This document shows, one piece after another, positions 53,101 through 64,000 of a stretch of 64,000 nucleotides of DNA. This DNA comes from Dromaius novaehollandiae (taxonomy: Eukaryota; Chordata; Aves; Casuariiformes; Dromaiidae). A model generated the notes under the pieces. The model saw only the letters and a program-made list of their open reading frames with translations, did no database searches and was not told the origin of the DNA. The stretch lies in contig NC_088102.1 of assembly GCF_036370855.1 (NCBI RefSeq), positions 68,767,601-68,831,600 of the forward strand. The letters run 5' to 3'. A program made the translations under genes and the position numbers. Every line of letters starts with the position of its first letter. The first letter of the stretch is position 1.

Positions 53101-56100
53101 GCTTGAGCCAGACTGAGGATCGCTGCCGCCTCTGCCAGGACCTGACTGATGAGCTCCACCAGCAGAGCTGGACTGCAGCATCGCAGCCAGCCAGGCTGCA
53201 TTTCCACTGCCATCCCTGCTCACAGAGCACATCTCTCTGAACTCCCCAGCTATGGGGAGAAACTCTGTGTCTGCTGCCCACGTCTCAGTGTATCACCTGG
53301 CTAAGAAGGCACACGAAGAAACAAGCAGTGACATAGAAGTGGCACAGCTATGAGCGATCAGCAATGAAATACAGAGAAAAGCCTCAAAGTGGGCCCTTAG
53401 CGCTCCCAGCAGCTAGCAAGGCAGCTAAAAATCAGAGGTTCCTGCGACTTAAACAGAAAAACGAACAAAAACTAAAAACAAGACACTTCTTTTACAAACA
53501 ACAGCCATAACTGTCAATGGGTTTTTAAAAGCACCAGGGAGACACTGGGGAGAGAGGAGAATGCCAGTTACAGCACTCACTTCGGTATTCACATGGGCCT
53601 CCAGTACTGAGAGAAATTGGGACAGGCTGGCACAGACCCCTGCGCGCTGATTGCAAAGACGTCAGGAATACTGCCTGAGCTCAGAGCTGGCAAAGGCCCC
53701 TAGGCAGGCCTGTTCAGCCCTGGCAAGCACATCGGTATTTCTCGTGCAGATTACTCACTAGCAACCGAAGCAGAGCACCAGTGAGGAGAGACAATAGGCC
53801 TGTCGCAACCAGCCACTCTGAAAGGACGCGTGGTGCGAGCACACAGAGTGACCTTTTGTTCCCAAGAGACAATTATTGGTTTGCTGTGGCAGAATAACAA
53901 AGATTTTCACACCGGATTTTCATCTGTAGCTTCTGGCTGAGGGAAAAGACAAAGGGAGATCTCTCTGGCATGGAGAATAACTGAAGCAAGGCTAAAGTGG
54001 AATGCTACGCAGCAGGAGTCTAAGGAAACAAGCACCAGCAAAGCACTCATAGTGTGCTCTTTGGGAGCAAGTCCTTCTACTTCTATTCTCCACTGTTGGC
54101 CCTACTCTGCTTTTCACAAGAAATATTAGACCTCCAAGGTGGTGGTACAAGTGTCGGGATTGCTCATGGCCCATATTTCTGCTCCTCTCTCTGAACAAAA
54201 GAGAGGAAATGGGTTGGTCAGGCGAACGAGGATTTGCAAAGTTGAAGGAGCTGGTGAAGGGGTACTGAAGTGTCCTTTTTGTTACTGTGAAAGCACAGCC
54301 ACTGATTATTTCAGTCACTGCACTCACTACTGCAGACCGGATACTTGAAGGACTGCTGCCACACTTCAGACTGCAGGAGAAAGGGGAATAGAAACCCTCG
54401 GGCTGGTCAAAAACTTCAGTGTAGGTCAGTGAGCAGGCTGCTGAGGAAGCAACAGAGGGAGGGACACCAAAAAGCAGCAGCTTGTCAAAACTATGTGACC
54501 TTTTTTGTGAAAGCAAAAATAAAACCGTATTTTGCAAGTAAACAAAGTATTAATTGGATTTCTTTTTTTTTTTTTTTTATTTTTGACAAGCCAGTGAAAA
54601 AGTGTGTTCATTTGGTTTGAATCTAGCATCATCAAAAGACCCTTTTCTTACAGGTCTCCCGTATTTTCCTTTTTCTTCCCATTTTCCAGAAGAGACTAAG
54701 GGATTAGAGGCAGTGGAGGAGGAAGAGAAAAAAGACACAAGATTTTGTTTTGAATAGTTTCAAAAAGACATTCCTCCTTGTATTATAAGTATTACTAGTA
54801 TTACTTTGTACTTTTGAACTGTGCAGCGGTAAGCACATTCTTTGGGTGGATGAAAGCAAATGCTCTGTAATAGACCTGCCACCTAGGACAAGGACGGCAC
54901 TGCTGTTAGGAGCTGGAGGCCTTAGTGGTATTTGCTCTAGAACAAATTAAGAAGGTTGGTGACAGGGTGAGAGGAAATGGGCACAAAATGAAACACAGGA
55001 AATTTCATCTGAACATAAGAAAATACTTTTTAACTGTGAGGGTGGCTGAACACTGGAACAGGCTGCTCACAGAGGTTGTAGAGTCTCCATCCTTGGAGAT
55101 ATTCAAAACCTAACCGGACACAGTCCCAGGCAACCTGCTCTAGCTGACCTTACCTGAGCAGGGGAGTTGGACCAGATGATCTCCAGAGGTCCCTTCCAAC
55201 CCCAACTATTCTGCAAGTCTGTGGTGCAAAACACAACCAAGACGTTTCCTTCTATCCCAGCATCGCTCAAGAGAAAATAGGGGGGGGATCCCTCCCCACC
55301 CAAACAAAACAACCAAGCAAAACTTACCACCCTGAGCAAATTCCGACGCTCTTTGAAGGTGGCACAGCAACCAAGGATGCCAGTAACCATGACAACTACA
55401 CCTGCTACGACCAAAATATAGGCAGTTGCCGAATACGTGCTGGAGGAGAGCAGGCTGATGTAGTCACTCTTCTCAGCGAGGGTCCAGATGCCCACTGCCA
55501 TCACAGCCCCGCCAGCCAGCTGGGTGAAGAAGGAGACGAGCAAATAAATGAGGGGCTTCTGATGTGGGAGCTTTCTCATGTTCAGCAAGACTGGGATACC
55601 CACATGTGCCTCTGCTCTGCGACCTGAACCAAAGCTGATCCAGACCAAAGGAAAGCCTCCAGGAGGCCTCACTGGGACCCAGAGCAGGCCCCAATGCACT
55701 GGGAGCATCAGGGCTTCAAGGACACCAGTTTTGTACCCCAGGCAGCAGGAAATGCAAGCTAGCTGGAGCACTTGCCTGCGCACAGCGATTTGTACTCAGA
55801 CTTGAGTCTTCTGAAATATAGCCACAGTCTCATCTGGGCAAATATGAAAAGATACCAAATTCACTGGAGAGCTACCTAGCAACAGAGGGTGAAAAAACAG
55901 CTTTACATCAGCAAGCTTTCCACTGCTTGTCAAGGAGCAATACTGACTACCACTAAATGACAGCCATGCCCGGTGTCTCCTTCCTAGGCTATACATCTGG
56001 GGAGAAAGCAGCCAAGGAACTAGAAAGCCTGGCTGGTTAAACGCCGACCCTTGCAGTGAATGAACATGGAGAAGCCAACTAGATTTCTACCAGTTCCCTT

Positions 56101-56759
56101 GTGTCTTCACAAGGCTTGTATTTTTGGAGGACTTTATCCAGCTTCTGCTGAGCTCCAGGCAGTTCTCTGTAAAAGTCTGGCCTGGATGGTCCAATGTTCT
56201 ATCTCTGGCAGCAAAGGGAAAAGCGATCTTTTGGCATCGGTAAGTTTCAGGTAGAAAGCACCACTCCAGAAAGCTCTAGTGTGGACCCAGCCACAGGGAG
56301 CAGATTGTTATCCTTGCTCTAGCTGTCCCCAGTCCACTGCCAGGACTCCCCAGGACTGTTTTGAGAGGAGTAACAGGGATAGTGGGGTCTTCAGGCCTCC
56401 TGAAGATACTAGCCACGTGAAAAACAAAGCAGAAAGACAACAACTTTTTCAAGCTCCCTGTTGTTTTCCACACTTTGTACCAAAGCCTATAAACAGCCTG
56501 AGGCCACAGTGTTAAGCCACAGCTTTTGTGATTTGCGCTGGCTCACAGGATGAAATCTGGGTCCCACCAGTGTCACAGCATTTTGCCAATTACTTCACCA
56601 GTGCCCAGATTTCTGCCCTTGCCACCAAGACTGCAGTGCTATCTATGTGTCTCTGAGAAAGGCTGCACTCCTTACCCAGAAAAAGAAGTTGAAGATGAAA
56701 AGCAGGTACTTGAGACAGATGGTCCCGCATGTTTCCTTCTTTTCAGTATACTCACGCAT
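41077..56759 (-). CDS. CD151: CD151 tetraspanin (seven coding exons, complete)
   Basis: Joining minus-strand exons 56,759-56,676, 55,519-55,328, 49,368-49,294, 46,782-46,678, 44,835-44,680, 42,319-42,233 and 41,136-41,077 gives 759 bases, 252 codons plus TAA (human CD151 is 253). CD151 is a plasma-membrane tetraspanin that binds laminin-binding integrins (alpha3beta1, alpha6beta1, alpha6beta4) and organises them in membrane microdomains and hemidesmosomes. Visible are four membrane segments (about 17-39, 57-80, 92-113, 220-243) and a large loop with CCG at 155-157, PDSCC ending at 185, C192 and C207. There is a glycosylation sequon N-Y-T at 160, juxtamembrane cysteines C11, C15, C241 and C242 for palmitoylation, and a C-terminal YKSL sorting motif. 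Human QRD194-196 reads RRD here. Every intron is GT-AG and phase 0. TSPAN11 is the closest alternative, but the N-terminus ([16 protein letters not shown]) and the synteny with POLR2L fix CD151. Confidence 0.96.
41278..41302. repeat. 25-bp perfect inverted repeat in CD151 last intron
   Basis: CCTGGAAGGAA, spacer GCT, TTCCTTCCAGG: 11-bp perfect arms with a 3-base loop, embedded in a wider CT-rich tract. It lies about 140 bp upstream (in gene sense) of the last CD151 exon and could fold as a hairpin in the pre-mRNA. Confidence 0.85.
42233..42319 (-). CDS. CD151: CD151 coding exon 6
   Basis: It codes residues 205-233, [20 protein letters not shown] then VGISIACVQ: the end of the large loop with its last conserved cysteine (C207) and most of membrane segment 4. 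Acceptor CTCCACAG, donor GTAAAA. The human equivalent begins GGCITKLE. Confidence 0.95.
44680..44835 (-). CDS. CD151: CD151 coding exon 5
   Basis: It codes residues 153-204, the variable part of the large extracellular loop: [12 protein letters not shown] with the tetraspanin CCG signature and N160 sequon, then [22 protein letters not shown]. It carries the integrin-contact tripeptide region 194-196. Acceptor CATCCAG, donor GTAAAG. Confidence 0.96.
46678..46782 (-). CDS. CD151: CD151 coding exon 4
   Basis: It codes residues 118-152, the helical stalk of the large loop: [20 protein letters not shown] then [15 protein letters not shown]. Human has LNTELKENLKDTMTKRY and VTSAVDQLQQE. Acceptor TCCATTCAG, donor GTAGGT. 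Confidence 0.95.
47805..47937 (+). repeat. MIR-family CORE-SINE, 3' half
   Basis: 'gtgtcaaatggggacaacacctacctcacagagatgatgtgaggcttcattcattaacatttgcaaaatgctttgagatcctgggctgggaagctctacagaagtgcaaag' follows the MIR-family 3' half (taaaatggggataacacctacctcacagggttgttgtgagg, then gtaaagcgctttgagatcctcgg, then gcgctatagaagtgcaaag) closely. It lies in CD151 intron 3, antisense to the gene. Confidence 0.75.
49294..49368 (-). CDS. CD151: CD151 coding exon 3
   Basis: It codes residues 93-117, [20 protein letters not shown] then IYYQQ, which is membrane segment 3 and the start of the large loop. Human reads [20 protein letters not shown] then AYYQQ. Acceptor ATTCTACAG, donor GTGAGT. Confidence 0.95.
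50225..50375 (+). repeat. MIR-family CORE-SINE
   Basis: 'tgtagctctgccactgacctcttcaatgacactggcaagtcacttcacccctccatgccccatttttcccatctgtaaaaaatatttaat' matches the MIR core in order: agctctgccactgactagctgtgtgaccttgggcaagtcacttcacctctctgtgcctcagtttccccatctgtaaaatg. The match is close for a MIR copy. It lies antisense in CD151 intron 2. Confidence 0.8.
54563..54578. repeat. T16 tract
   Basis: An uninterrupted run of 16 T residues followed by ATTTTTGAC. Low complexity, in CD151 intron 2. Confidence 0.85.
54905..55225 (+). mobile_element. CR1 LINE 3' end (5'-truncated)
   Basis: It contains the hallmark CR1 3' blocks in order: 'tttcatctgaacataagaaaatactttttaactgtgagggtg', 'gctgaacactggaacaggctgctcacagaggttgtagagtctccatccttggagatattcaaaacc', 'ggacacagtcccaggcaacctgctctagctgacc', and 'tgagcaggggagttggaccagatgatctccagaggtcccttccaaccccaactattctg'. 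CR1 elements are typically 5'-truncated, as here, and cannot move in this state. It is inserted in CD151 intron 2, antisense to the gene, with its 3' end only about 100 bp from exon 2. It is the best evidence for an avian or close sauropsid source. Confidence 0.95.
55328..55519 (-). CDS. CD151: CD151 coding exon 2
   Basis: It codes residues 29-92: the end of membrane segment 1, the small extracellular loop ([20 protein letters not shown]), membrane segment 2 ([20 protein letters not shown]) and the inner loop [14 protein letters not shown]. Acceptor CTTCACCCAG, donor GTAAGT. Confidence 0.96.
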
Positions 56760-56779
56760 CCTTCTGGCTTAGCAAGTTC
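56676..56779 (-). CDS. CD151: CD151 coding exon 1 with 20-base 5' UTR
   Basis: The ATG lies at 56,759-56,757 and codes residues 1-28, [20 protein letters not shown] then FIFNFFFW. The two N-terminal juxtamembrane cysteines are C11 and C15. A poly-T tract and CCCCAG acceptor end at 56,780, so the exon has 20 bases of 5' UTR and at least one upstream non-coding exon exists. Donor GTAAGG. The ORF is not open far upstream of this ATG, and the family starts at the same place. Confidence 0.92.
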
Positions 56780-57654
56780 CTGGGGAAAAAAAAAAAGTTT
56801 TAGAAGCCAGTCAGTCATCAAACCCCTTCTCCCAGAAGGGCAGTGTTACTACTCTCCTCTTGCAAGAGTGCACACCTTCAAGCTTTTGCTGAAGCAACAC
56901 ACTTAGCATGCCATTAAAGTGACTTCAGGGATGCTAGACAGTGCTTAGATTAAGAGCTCTTGTATCCATTTGAGTGACCTACACAGCATGAGACCTCACA
57001 CAGTGTGAAAGAGAGGCAGACGGCACCAGCATGTGGTCTTACTATTCTGCCTTCATCCTACTCCTCTGCTCTCATCCTGCTGTCATTTCTGGAGACTCAT
57101 TTTCCATTAGATTGATGCTCATGGTGGCGGGATCACACCTATCCTTGTGTGAGCACAGCACTTACTGCAACCCCTGGCTGGAGCTTTAGCAATTGTGATC
57201 ATCAGCACTGTGAGGAAACTTCAGTGTAACCCACGCTTGCTTCCTCCTACATAAACTGAAATACATGAAGTGCCAGACCTGTTCCCAGTTGCACTGTAGA
57301 TCCAGATCAACAACAATAGTTCTGTTTCATTGTTGAGGGAACCTCAGTGCCCACAGAAACAAAAAGAACAGCCTTCTCCAAGTGTGATTTCACTCAAAGG
57401 GTTTGCATCATCCCACGTTTTCCTAGAGTTCTTTCCTTTATCCTGAACAAGCCCCTCCAGCCAGAGCTGCTACTCAGGCTGAACTGTGGCCACCCCACCC
57501 TCATCATGCCCACTCCAGCCATAGGACTCGCCATCAGGCATCAGATCAGGGCTCCAGAAAATCCCAGTACCTGGCTCCTGCCTGCAGCCCATACCTACTG
57601 CTTCTGAAGAACATGACAGAAACTCTCTCCTTGGCATTTACAGAATAATCTGGC

Positions 57655-57870
57655 TCTAGCAAAATTTCTTTCCTCACTGGCATTAGTTACAATTGTCTTA
57701 AATAGATCCCTCGCTAAGTTCTAGGTATTTTTAATCCTTACAGCTGTAACTGGGAATGTACTTATTATCCATCCAAATGTCCTATCCCTTTTGAATCCCA
57801 GCAATACAGTGGAGTAATTAATTCTCTTCTTCACATCGACTGCCTATTTTTATGGTAGTTCTCACCAGCC
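57655..57870 (-). repeat. Possible decayed LINE 3' end fragment
   Basis: 'tgtcctatcccttttgaatcccagcaatacagtggagtaattaattctcttcttcacatcgactgcc' resembles the antisense LINE/CR1-type block tttgaatcctgctaa, tggcaatgagttccacag, gtgtgaagaag. The resemblance is weak and unscored. Confidence 0.25.
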
Positions 57871-59664
57871 AGCTCTGCTTCCTAGGGCAGCTGTCCCAAC
57901 TACTACGAGGAAGAAACACATAACAACCATTGGCTTCAAATGATCTGACAGCGTAAAAAAAATCACTGCAAATACATAAGCAACTGGAAATGTGTTATGG
58001 ATCAATCCCACTGCAAAGCGTTAGAGATCTGCTACGCTCTTGAGCTGGTTTCTCAGAAGTGGGTCTGCAGCTAGGGTAGATCCATGTAACGTCACTGCTT
58101 CCTTGTTATGCCAGAAGAGGTTCTGAATTTCTCAGGAAAATTTCACCACTGCCTGACAGGACAGACAGGCGAAAGTCACTGCCCAGAGTACCACTGTCAG
58201 CATCAGCTGTTTCTGGCGGTCTGCAGAAGTGTAACCAAATCCTCACAGCCTTTTCCTTTCTGGGAGCTGCTTCAATTCAAAAATCATCTACTTCATCCCC
58301 TCCCAGTCAGTGGGGAATGATACAAACATCTTGCCTTCTCTCTTTTGAACATCTTGTGCCCATATCAGAGCAAAAGGCTTTCCAGAAGCAAAGATTTCCC
58401 TTGCCCCTGAAAGCCGTCAGGCAAGGAACCTCTCCTCCTTTCCAGAGGCACCAAGTTCATGCTTGCTTAGATTGAGAAATTCCCTCTCACAAGTAGTGCA
58501 AGCTTCCTCTGGAAAGCCACTACACCTGCAACCCTGCCTTGCAGGACAGATACTCATCTACCTTGGAAAGTCCCCAGCAAAACACCCTGTAGTAACAAAA
58601 GAGCTTCAGATTAGATCTCTATCTGAGAGCACTGAGTACACATGCCCAGGCTCTCACACCTACTGGCTACCAAGTCAGGTCTGTTAGTCAGTATCATCTT
58701 TGTTGCCACATTTCTAACATCAGGCTTTAGAGCCTAGTTTCCTACTGAATTAAGTCTGGGAAGAGCAGCTGCCCAGTCAGCAGCATAATTATATTTTATT
58801 TGCAGGGATGTATTTCCTTTTCTTCCACTACAGCCCACTCAAAACTCCAGCCAGGCCAGTGTTTTAGAAACTAATAAGTAAGGCTAGCAAGGAATGTAAG
58901 AGTGAGAACATGCTCATCCTAGCAGCAGTGCACCCATGCCTGTCCCCCTCGCCCAATTTCACGTGAAAACATTTTTCTCTAGAATAACATCTGACAGCAC
59001 AGTTGGCAGCAGAAAGCCATTTCACTGGAGAAGGGAGCAGCTCTGAGACGGTGGCATATATCAAGCAGCATAACTCCCGATCTTCAGAAAATACCAGAAA
59101 CACCAGTGATGCTCAGATTAATTACCATGTTGCAGCACAAAAGCCTGGGGCAGGGGGAAGGAACAGATGCTGGTGGCACCATACGCTGTGAACAGGCTTG
59201 TAATTCTGCATGAGAAGATGCCTGGTGAATATAATGTTCATGGAAGGTGACAGATTTACAGCTCCCAGAGGCTTCATTTAGCCACAGAACAGGAACAGCA
59301 GCAGCCAGGCAAGCTTCCACAGCTACACACGTGTGCCCGACCCAAGACAGCTACCTCAGCCTAGACCCAGATGCATGCCCTCCAGAAACACACTCTACGG
59401 GCTCTGCTATCCCTGGCATTTTGCCCACATCCGCTAACATCAGGGCTGCGCACAGCAAACCTGCGGTGCAGTTTCCTCTGAGACCAATCTGCTTCATTTC
59501 ACTGATCAGCCAGGGGACAGTAATGATGGTCGCTGTCTTTGGGCTGGATCTGACCCAGACAGCTGGATGCAGGCAGCTGTGTCACCTCACTGTATCACCC
59601 ATCCAAGCATTCCCTCCTGCCTTCAAAGGATTCCAGGATCTTCTTCCCCTTAGAGTATGTCATT

Positions 59665-59679
59665 AAAAAAAAAAAAAAA
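59665..59679 (+). repeat. A15 tract
   Basis: An uninterrupted A run of 15 bases after GTCATT. Low complexity, or the tail of an unrecognised retroposed sequence. Confidence 0.8.
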
Positions 59680-61224
59680 GCCACTAACAGTATTTCCAAG
59701 TATCATCAAATGGTAGGTGCTGGGTGCTACTGAGTAATGCTGACTTGCACCTCCTTCTGATCTGGGACCACAGATATCCTAGACAAAACTGAATCTTATT
59801 CTGGGGTGAGGACAGGGCAGACACACAGCTGAGACGCTACTTGGTATGACAGAGAGTCTGAAATTCCCCTCACCATTGCAGATACTGCTCCGCTGAGCAC
59901 CACATACAGGCTTTTCACACAGCTCAGCTTTGCCGCTGGGAGCAGAGGATCTATTTGTTTCCAGAGAGCTGGCAGTGAACAGCTGCAGGTTTATAAAGCA
60001 TGGTGATTCATGCAGTAACAGCAGGCCATGAATCAGAGAGCAATCATGGCTGTCTCCTGTTTGATCTATCCTTCCTAGCCAGGAGCAGAGCTGATGGTGC
60101 TGGCTGCCTCTGCATGCTCACTGACTCACCCAGAAAGCTATTCATGGAAGCGCAGTTCTCTCCAGGCCCTCCTTTTGAAAGTAACACGTTGCTTCTCCTT
60201 GCCTCACACAGGGTGGCCTACCCCCTCCCATCGCCTGCAAAGACTGGTTCAGGCAAAGCTGTAGGGAGCTATCTGCTCTCCAAGGAAAGTAAGTGCGGGC
60301 AGGAGACATCAGTGGTGTGCCTTTCCCAAAGAGCCTGGGCAGTGAAGAGGTGGAGGCGGGAGGCACGGAGTGCCAAGCTCTCCAGTTACAGCTGGGAGCA
60401 GGAGGGAGAGAGCCACAATCTGCCTCTCGGGCTCAGCCAGCTAACGATGACCTCAGGCTCCAAGTCTCTCAGCCTCCACAAGCAGGAGGTCCTGGTCTGC
60501 ACCTGAACACCTTGATGAGCACGAGCCTCAGAGCCTCATCCGAAATCCACCGATGTGACCAGGGTTTCTTGACTTCAGTCACTGTTATATCAGACCCACG
60601 GAAGTGATACAAAACATTTTTGAAACTGGATGAGAACAAGCAACATTAATTAGCACCCACAGCTGTATTCCATTTCAAAACACCGAGGGAAAGGTTTATG
60701 CTGAATCACATAGATAACTATGAAGAAGCTCTTCACTGGACAGAAAATGGTGAGCCATGCCACATGGGTATATTTACAAGTGCATAAGAACATACTAACC
60801 AGACATGAGTTTCATCATGAGAAGTGTTTGTTAATTGAAAAAGTGGCTAAAGAACAAAAGCACAGCCACAATGAAGCTCATTTGGTTTATTCCAATAGCC
60901 AGTAGTTTCATCAATAGGCTAAATACAAAGAAAAGTAATCATGAGATGAAGGCAGTGAAATTTTGTCATAGAATGAAGAGATGTATCTTTACATACAACA
61001 TGCCAGAAATTGAGAACAGATTCCTACTATGCCTACACGCCACAATGTAAGCGACAAGAAGAGATAACAATCTAAAAGGAACAAAATACACAAAAACGGG
61101 AGGGGAGAAAAGACAGACAAAGACAAAATTAATGCAAAGGAAACTGCACACAAAAGAGAAGGAGAATAGTTTGAAGATTAATTCAAGAAACTGGGAGCTG
61201 AACAGCTTCAATCCAGTTCTCTAC

Positions 61225-61305
61225 TCCAGCACATACTTTCTGCATGATTTTGGGCAAGTCATTTAATCTATCCCTTGCCTCTGTTCTTCCTCTACAATGC
61301 AGGAC
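61225..61305 (+). repeat. MIR-like CORE-SINE fragment
   Basis: 'gcatgattttgggcaagtcatttaatctatcccttgcctctgttcttcctctacaatg' follows the MIR core gtgaccttgggcaagtcacttaacctctctgtgcctcagtttcctcatctgtaaaatg. Confidence 0.6.
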
Positions 61306-62879
61306 AGTCATCCCTCTCTAAAACCAATGATGTTGCAAGGAACTGCAGTGAGAACTGTTGCTGATAGAGGCATGACAGCTGTGAGGCATGTCCAGGTGAC
61401 TTTGTTGTATAGGTAAAAGCCCTACAGCAATGCATTTTCAGCACCTTAAAAGTGCTTTTGCCAATATACATTTTCTTGGCCAAAGAAGCAGTACAACCTT
61501 TTTTGGGGTTACTAGAATCTATACTTATACTGAGAAGACTGTCTGGTAAAGCTACTGTGGTAAACATTCCTGGGGTGTGCTGGCTCAAATACGTTAAAGA
61601 TTGTGAGATGCTTAAGTACATTAAAAATGAAGTATTAGAGAACAGAGAATAGGGAAGCACCTACAAGAAGGAGAAGGAGCAGGAAATGCTGACCCACCTA
61701 TACAACCATGTCTAGAAGAAAAAAAAGAGAATTCCTCCTCCTCTGGCTGAATGCAAATCACAGCCTCCCAACTGGTAAGATGATACAGTGCATGACTGCT
61801 GGGCAAGGCAGAGGAGGAGGAATTCTCTTTGTTCACGTACTCTGGTTTTACTGCGGCTAAGGCCTCAGGACAAACTGGACAGCAAGACTGCATTTGAAGT
61901 TGAGCATTTAAGCTCCAATTCTGGGTGCTGAGCACTTGGGAACACAGCACTGCACAAACAGCTGTTCTGTTGTGCTGAAGTACCTAAGATTTCAGTGGCA
62001 GCACTTGGTCTGGTATCCCACATCAGACTACTATATTTTCATTTACAGGCCCAAAGGCATATGCAGGCATGCACCTACATCCCAGCTCAGAAAGCACGTG
62101 GCATGCACGTACACACACACTCCTGCTGGCTAGACATTCATTAAGTCATCACAGACTTTGCCTAGTGCATTTGCCTCAACTTGCACAGTAACAGGAGTTA
62201 ATTAAACAGCAAAGAAAGCCAGGCCTGCAGGCTTTTTCTGCACAACATGCCCTGAAGCAGCATCTGACAAATGGTGAAGAAATAATGCCAAAACAAATGA
62301 AATAGTTCCCAGGCCATTAAAGGCAACAGAAAGCAATGCTTAAAAATAATGAGTAATGGCAAGAAAATTGGTGTCCAGCATGTCAGTGATGTCTATTCCA
62401 TAGGCAACTTTTATGAACTGAGGGAAAACAAAACATCCTACACGTTATACAGTGCTCATCCCCATAACAACTAAATGACCAGCAAAAAGCGAGGGCTAAG
62501 CGCAGCCCTCTAGCCCATCTTTGTCAACACACGCAAGAAAGACCCAGCACAGAACAGACCCTCTGGCTGCACTGATGCTGCTCCCACAGGCTGTAAGTTC
62601 AGTGTTATCTGCCTCCTGCCTATGTGGCTATCTCACACTCCCACCAGGCAAGCTGCCGGCCTGGAGGGCAAGGTACGGCTGGCTACCTGGGGTCTGTCTA
62701 TGCTGGTACCCTGGCCAGCTGCACAGCAGGTAACTCTGGCCCTGAGGCAGGTCTCAGCAAACAGAACAAACATGCTCTGCTTGGTATGTGCAGTTCAGGC
62801 ATGGGCTCATAACCTGACGTAGTACCTTCAGCAAACTGACTGAAGACCTCATTTTCCAGGAAGGTTAAACTCCAGCTGT

Positions 62880-62990
62880 TGGAGATACGACCTCACTGTC
62901 CAAGTTCTCTCCCTGAAAAATGAAAATATTACTACCACTGCTTCACCTACCCTGCCAGGACATCTGCAGAAAAAGCATCAAGCTGCTTAT
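62880..62990 (+). repeat. Possible MIR 3' fragment
   Basis: 'ctgaaaaatgaaaatattactaccactgcttcacctaccctgccaggacat' resembles the MIR 3' block ctgtaaaatggaaataataataccta, cctacctcacagggttgt. Confidence 0.4.
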
Positions 62991-64000
62991 CAACTTGCCA
63001 GCAGATCTCACACAGCCCAGAAAGCAGCTACAAGCCATTAAATAAAGCCTTCGCAAGAGAGGAACTATAAAGCTTGCAGGTGAAGTGCTGTGGTTTACAC
63101 AATTCCTAAGTGCCACTATCCACCTTGAACTGACAGCCAACACGAGTCAACAGACCAGATACTGACCTTTCACCACCAAAACAACTCAGGGCACCAGTGC
63201 AAATCTTCGGTTCCCACAGAGGCTTTTTATCCCCACTCTTTTCTTGCTGGCTCTTGTCCTCTGTTGGGTTCAAGAAAGCAGACAGCTGAAAAAAAGAGGA
63301 AAAGAGAGACAGAATCATTAACCACGTCAAGTTTTATTCTGGGAATCAGAACGTGATAATACACTTTGCCGCCAAGCCCTCCTTTTAATGAAGGGCACAT
63401 GGCTTCAGAACACACCCCATGAATGCATTCGAACAAGCTGGAAAGTCTGCATGGAATAACAGGGGAAACCCAGACTGCAGCAATGGGAAATGTGAAGACT
63501 TTCTAATGAAAGGAAGCCACCAGAATAGCTTTATATTCACATGTCTGCAAGGTCCTGTAAATGCTGCTATTGTTTCTGTCAAGGCCATATACGCACCACA
63601 GTGACAGTCCATTCTGGCAACAATAGAGGACTCCAAAAGGACCTGGAAGTAACCCTCTGAGAACGCTCACGAAGAAAACCCTTCTGTGCAATGTGATGCC
63701 CTAGCTGGTGATAGTGCTTCAAAGTGACCGCTGCCCCTAGCCGTGGCATGGGAGGCATTTCAGGACAGCCTAGGAAGAGCAAAGAAGCGGGCAAGTAGGG
63801 TCAGAACTCATTGCATACAGCCATCCTCTGCTCCCAGGGCTTAGGAGCCTCGAGAAATGGAGCACGAACCAGAACATGCAGAGAAAAAGGGTGCTTGGAA
63901 GTCGCTGTTTTCTTCAGCCTCCATCCCTGCTGAAGCATAACCAAGACAGGTCCTAAGCACCATGGCAGGATCTGCTCCATCACCAGCCATTGGCAAGCTC

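Larger units (their letters stand above)
49369..55327 (-). other. CD151: CD151 intron 2 (about 6.0 kb)
   Basis: The largest fully contained CD151 intron. It holds a MIR element at 50.2 kb, a 259-codon plus-strand open frame at 51,957-52,736, a T16 tract at 54,563 and the CR1 element at 54.9-55.2 kb. I recognise no other exon in it. Confidence 0.85.
56780..64000 (-). other. CD151: Upstream of CD151 start, probable 5' UTR intron
   Basis: Because exon 1 begins with an acceptor, this stretch should be the intron leading to a non-coding first exon. No CpG island or convincing promoter is visible before the right edge, so that exon is probably outside the window. In human, CRACR2B lies next on this side, but none of its coding sequence was recognised here. 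The stretch contains MIR fragments near 61.25 and 62.9 kb, a possible old LINE fragment near 57.75 kb and an A15 tract at 59,665. Confidence 0.55.

Noticed and set aside
55103-55783. 226-codon minus-strand frame taken as one protein
   Set aside because: Only residues from 55,519 to 55,328 are real (CD151 exon 2). The upstream part is intron read-through and the downstream part runs into intron 2 and the CR1 element.
41077-56759. Identification of the tetraspanin as TSPAN11 because of FNFFFW in membrane segment 1
   Set aside because: The N-terminal [16 protein letters not shown], loop sequence, C-terminal YKSL tail and adjacency to POLR2L all fit CD151 better. The FFFW segment is shared by several relatives.

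Overview
This window is vertebrate nuclear DNA, most likely from a bird (a crocodilian is not excluded). Genes are split by GT-AG introns, coding density is very low, and there is one strong CpG island. A well-preserved CR1 retrotransposon 3' end of avian type lies at about 54,905-55,225, and worn MIR/CORE-SINE fragments are scattered throughout. I see no bacterial-style operons, CRISPR arrays, viral genes or new multi-gene system.

Two protein-coding genes can be read end to end. POLR2L (+ strand, coding exons 15,729-15,823 and 19,050-19,158) encodes the 67-residue RPABC5 subunit shared by RNA polymerases I, II and III. CD151 (- strand, seven coding exons between 56,759 and 41,077) encodes a 252-residue tetraspanin. 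All of its splice sites can be located and all seven exons are whole multiples of three bases. The two genes face tail to tail, as in human 11p15.5 (CRACR2B-CD151-POLR2L-TSPAN4), so the synteny is ancestral.

Layout: 1-13.8 kb has no recognised exon. By synteny it should be the 5' intron of TSPAN4 on the - strand, with its coding exons off the left edge. 13.85-15.56 kb is a CpG island that probably acts as a divergent TSPAN4/POLR2L promoter. It contains a minisatellite of 32/47-bp units rich in the palindrome GGTTCGAACC. 15.7-19.5 kb is POLR2L. 19.5 to about 38.9 kb is a gene-poor spacer with microsatellites, old repeats, a small CpG-rich patch near 24.2-24.6 kb and a pair of opposed CTCF-like motifs near 36.85-36.92 kb. 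38.9-56.8 kb is CD151. 56.8-64 kb is upstream of the CD151 start codon and is probably its 5' UTR intron; no first exon or CpG island is visible there.

The genes do not form a pathway. POLR2L is a housekeeping polymerase subunit and CD151 is a laminin-binding-integrin partner. The most unusual item is the minisatellite in the POLR2L promoter island, whose repeated core matches the tRNA B-box consensus.
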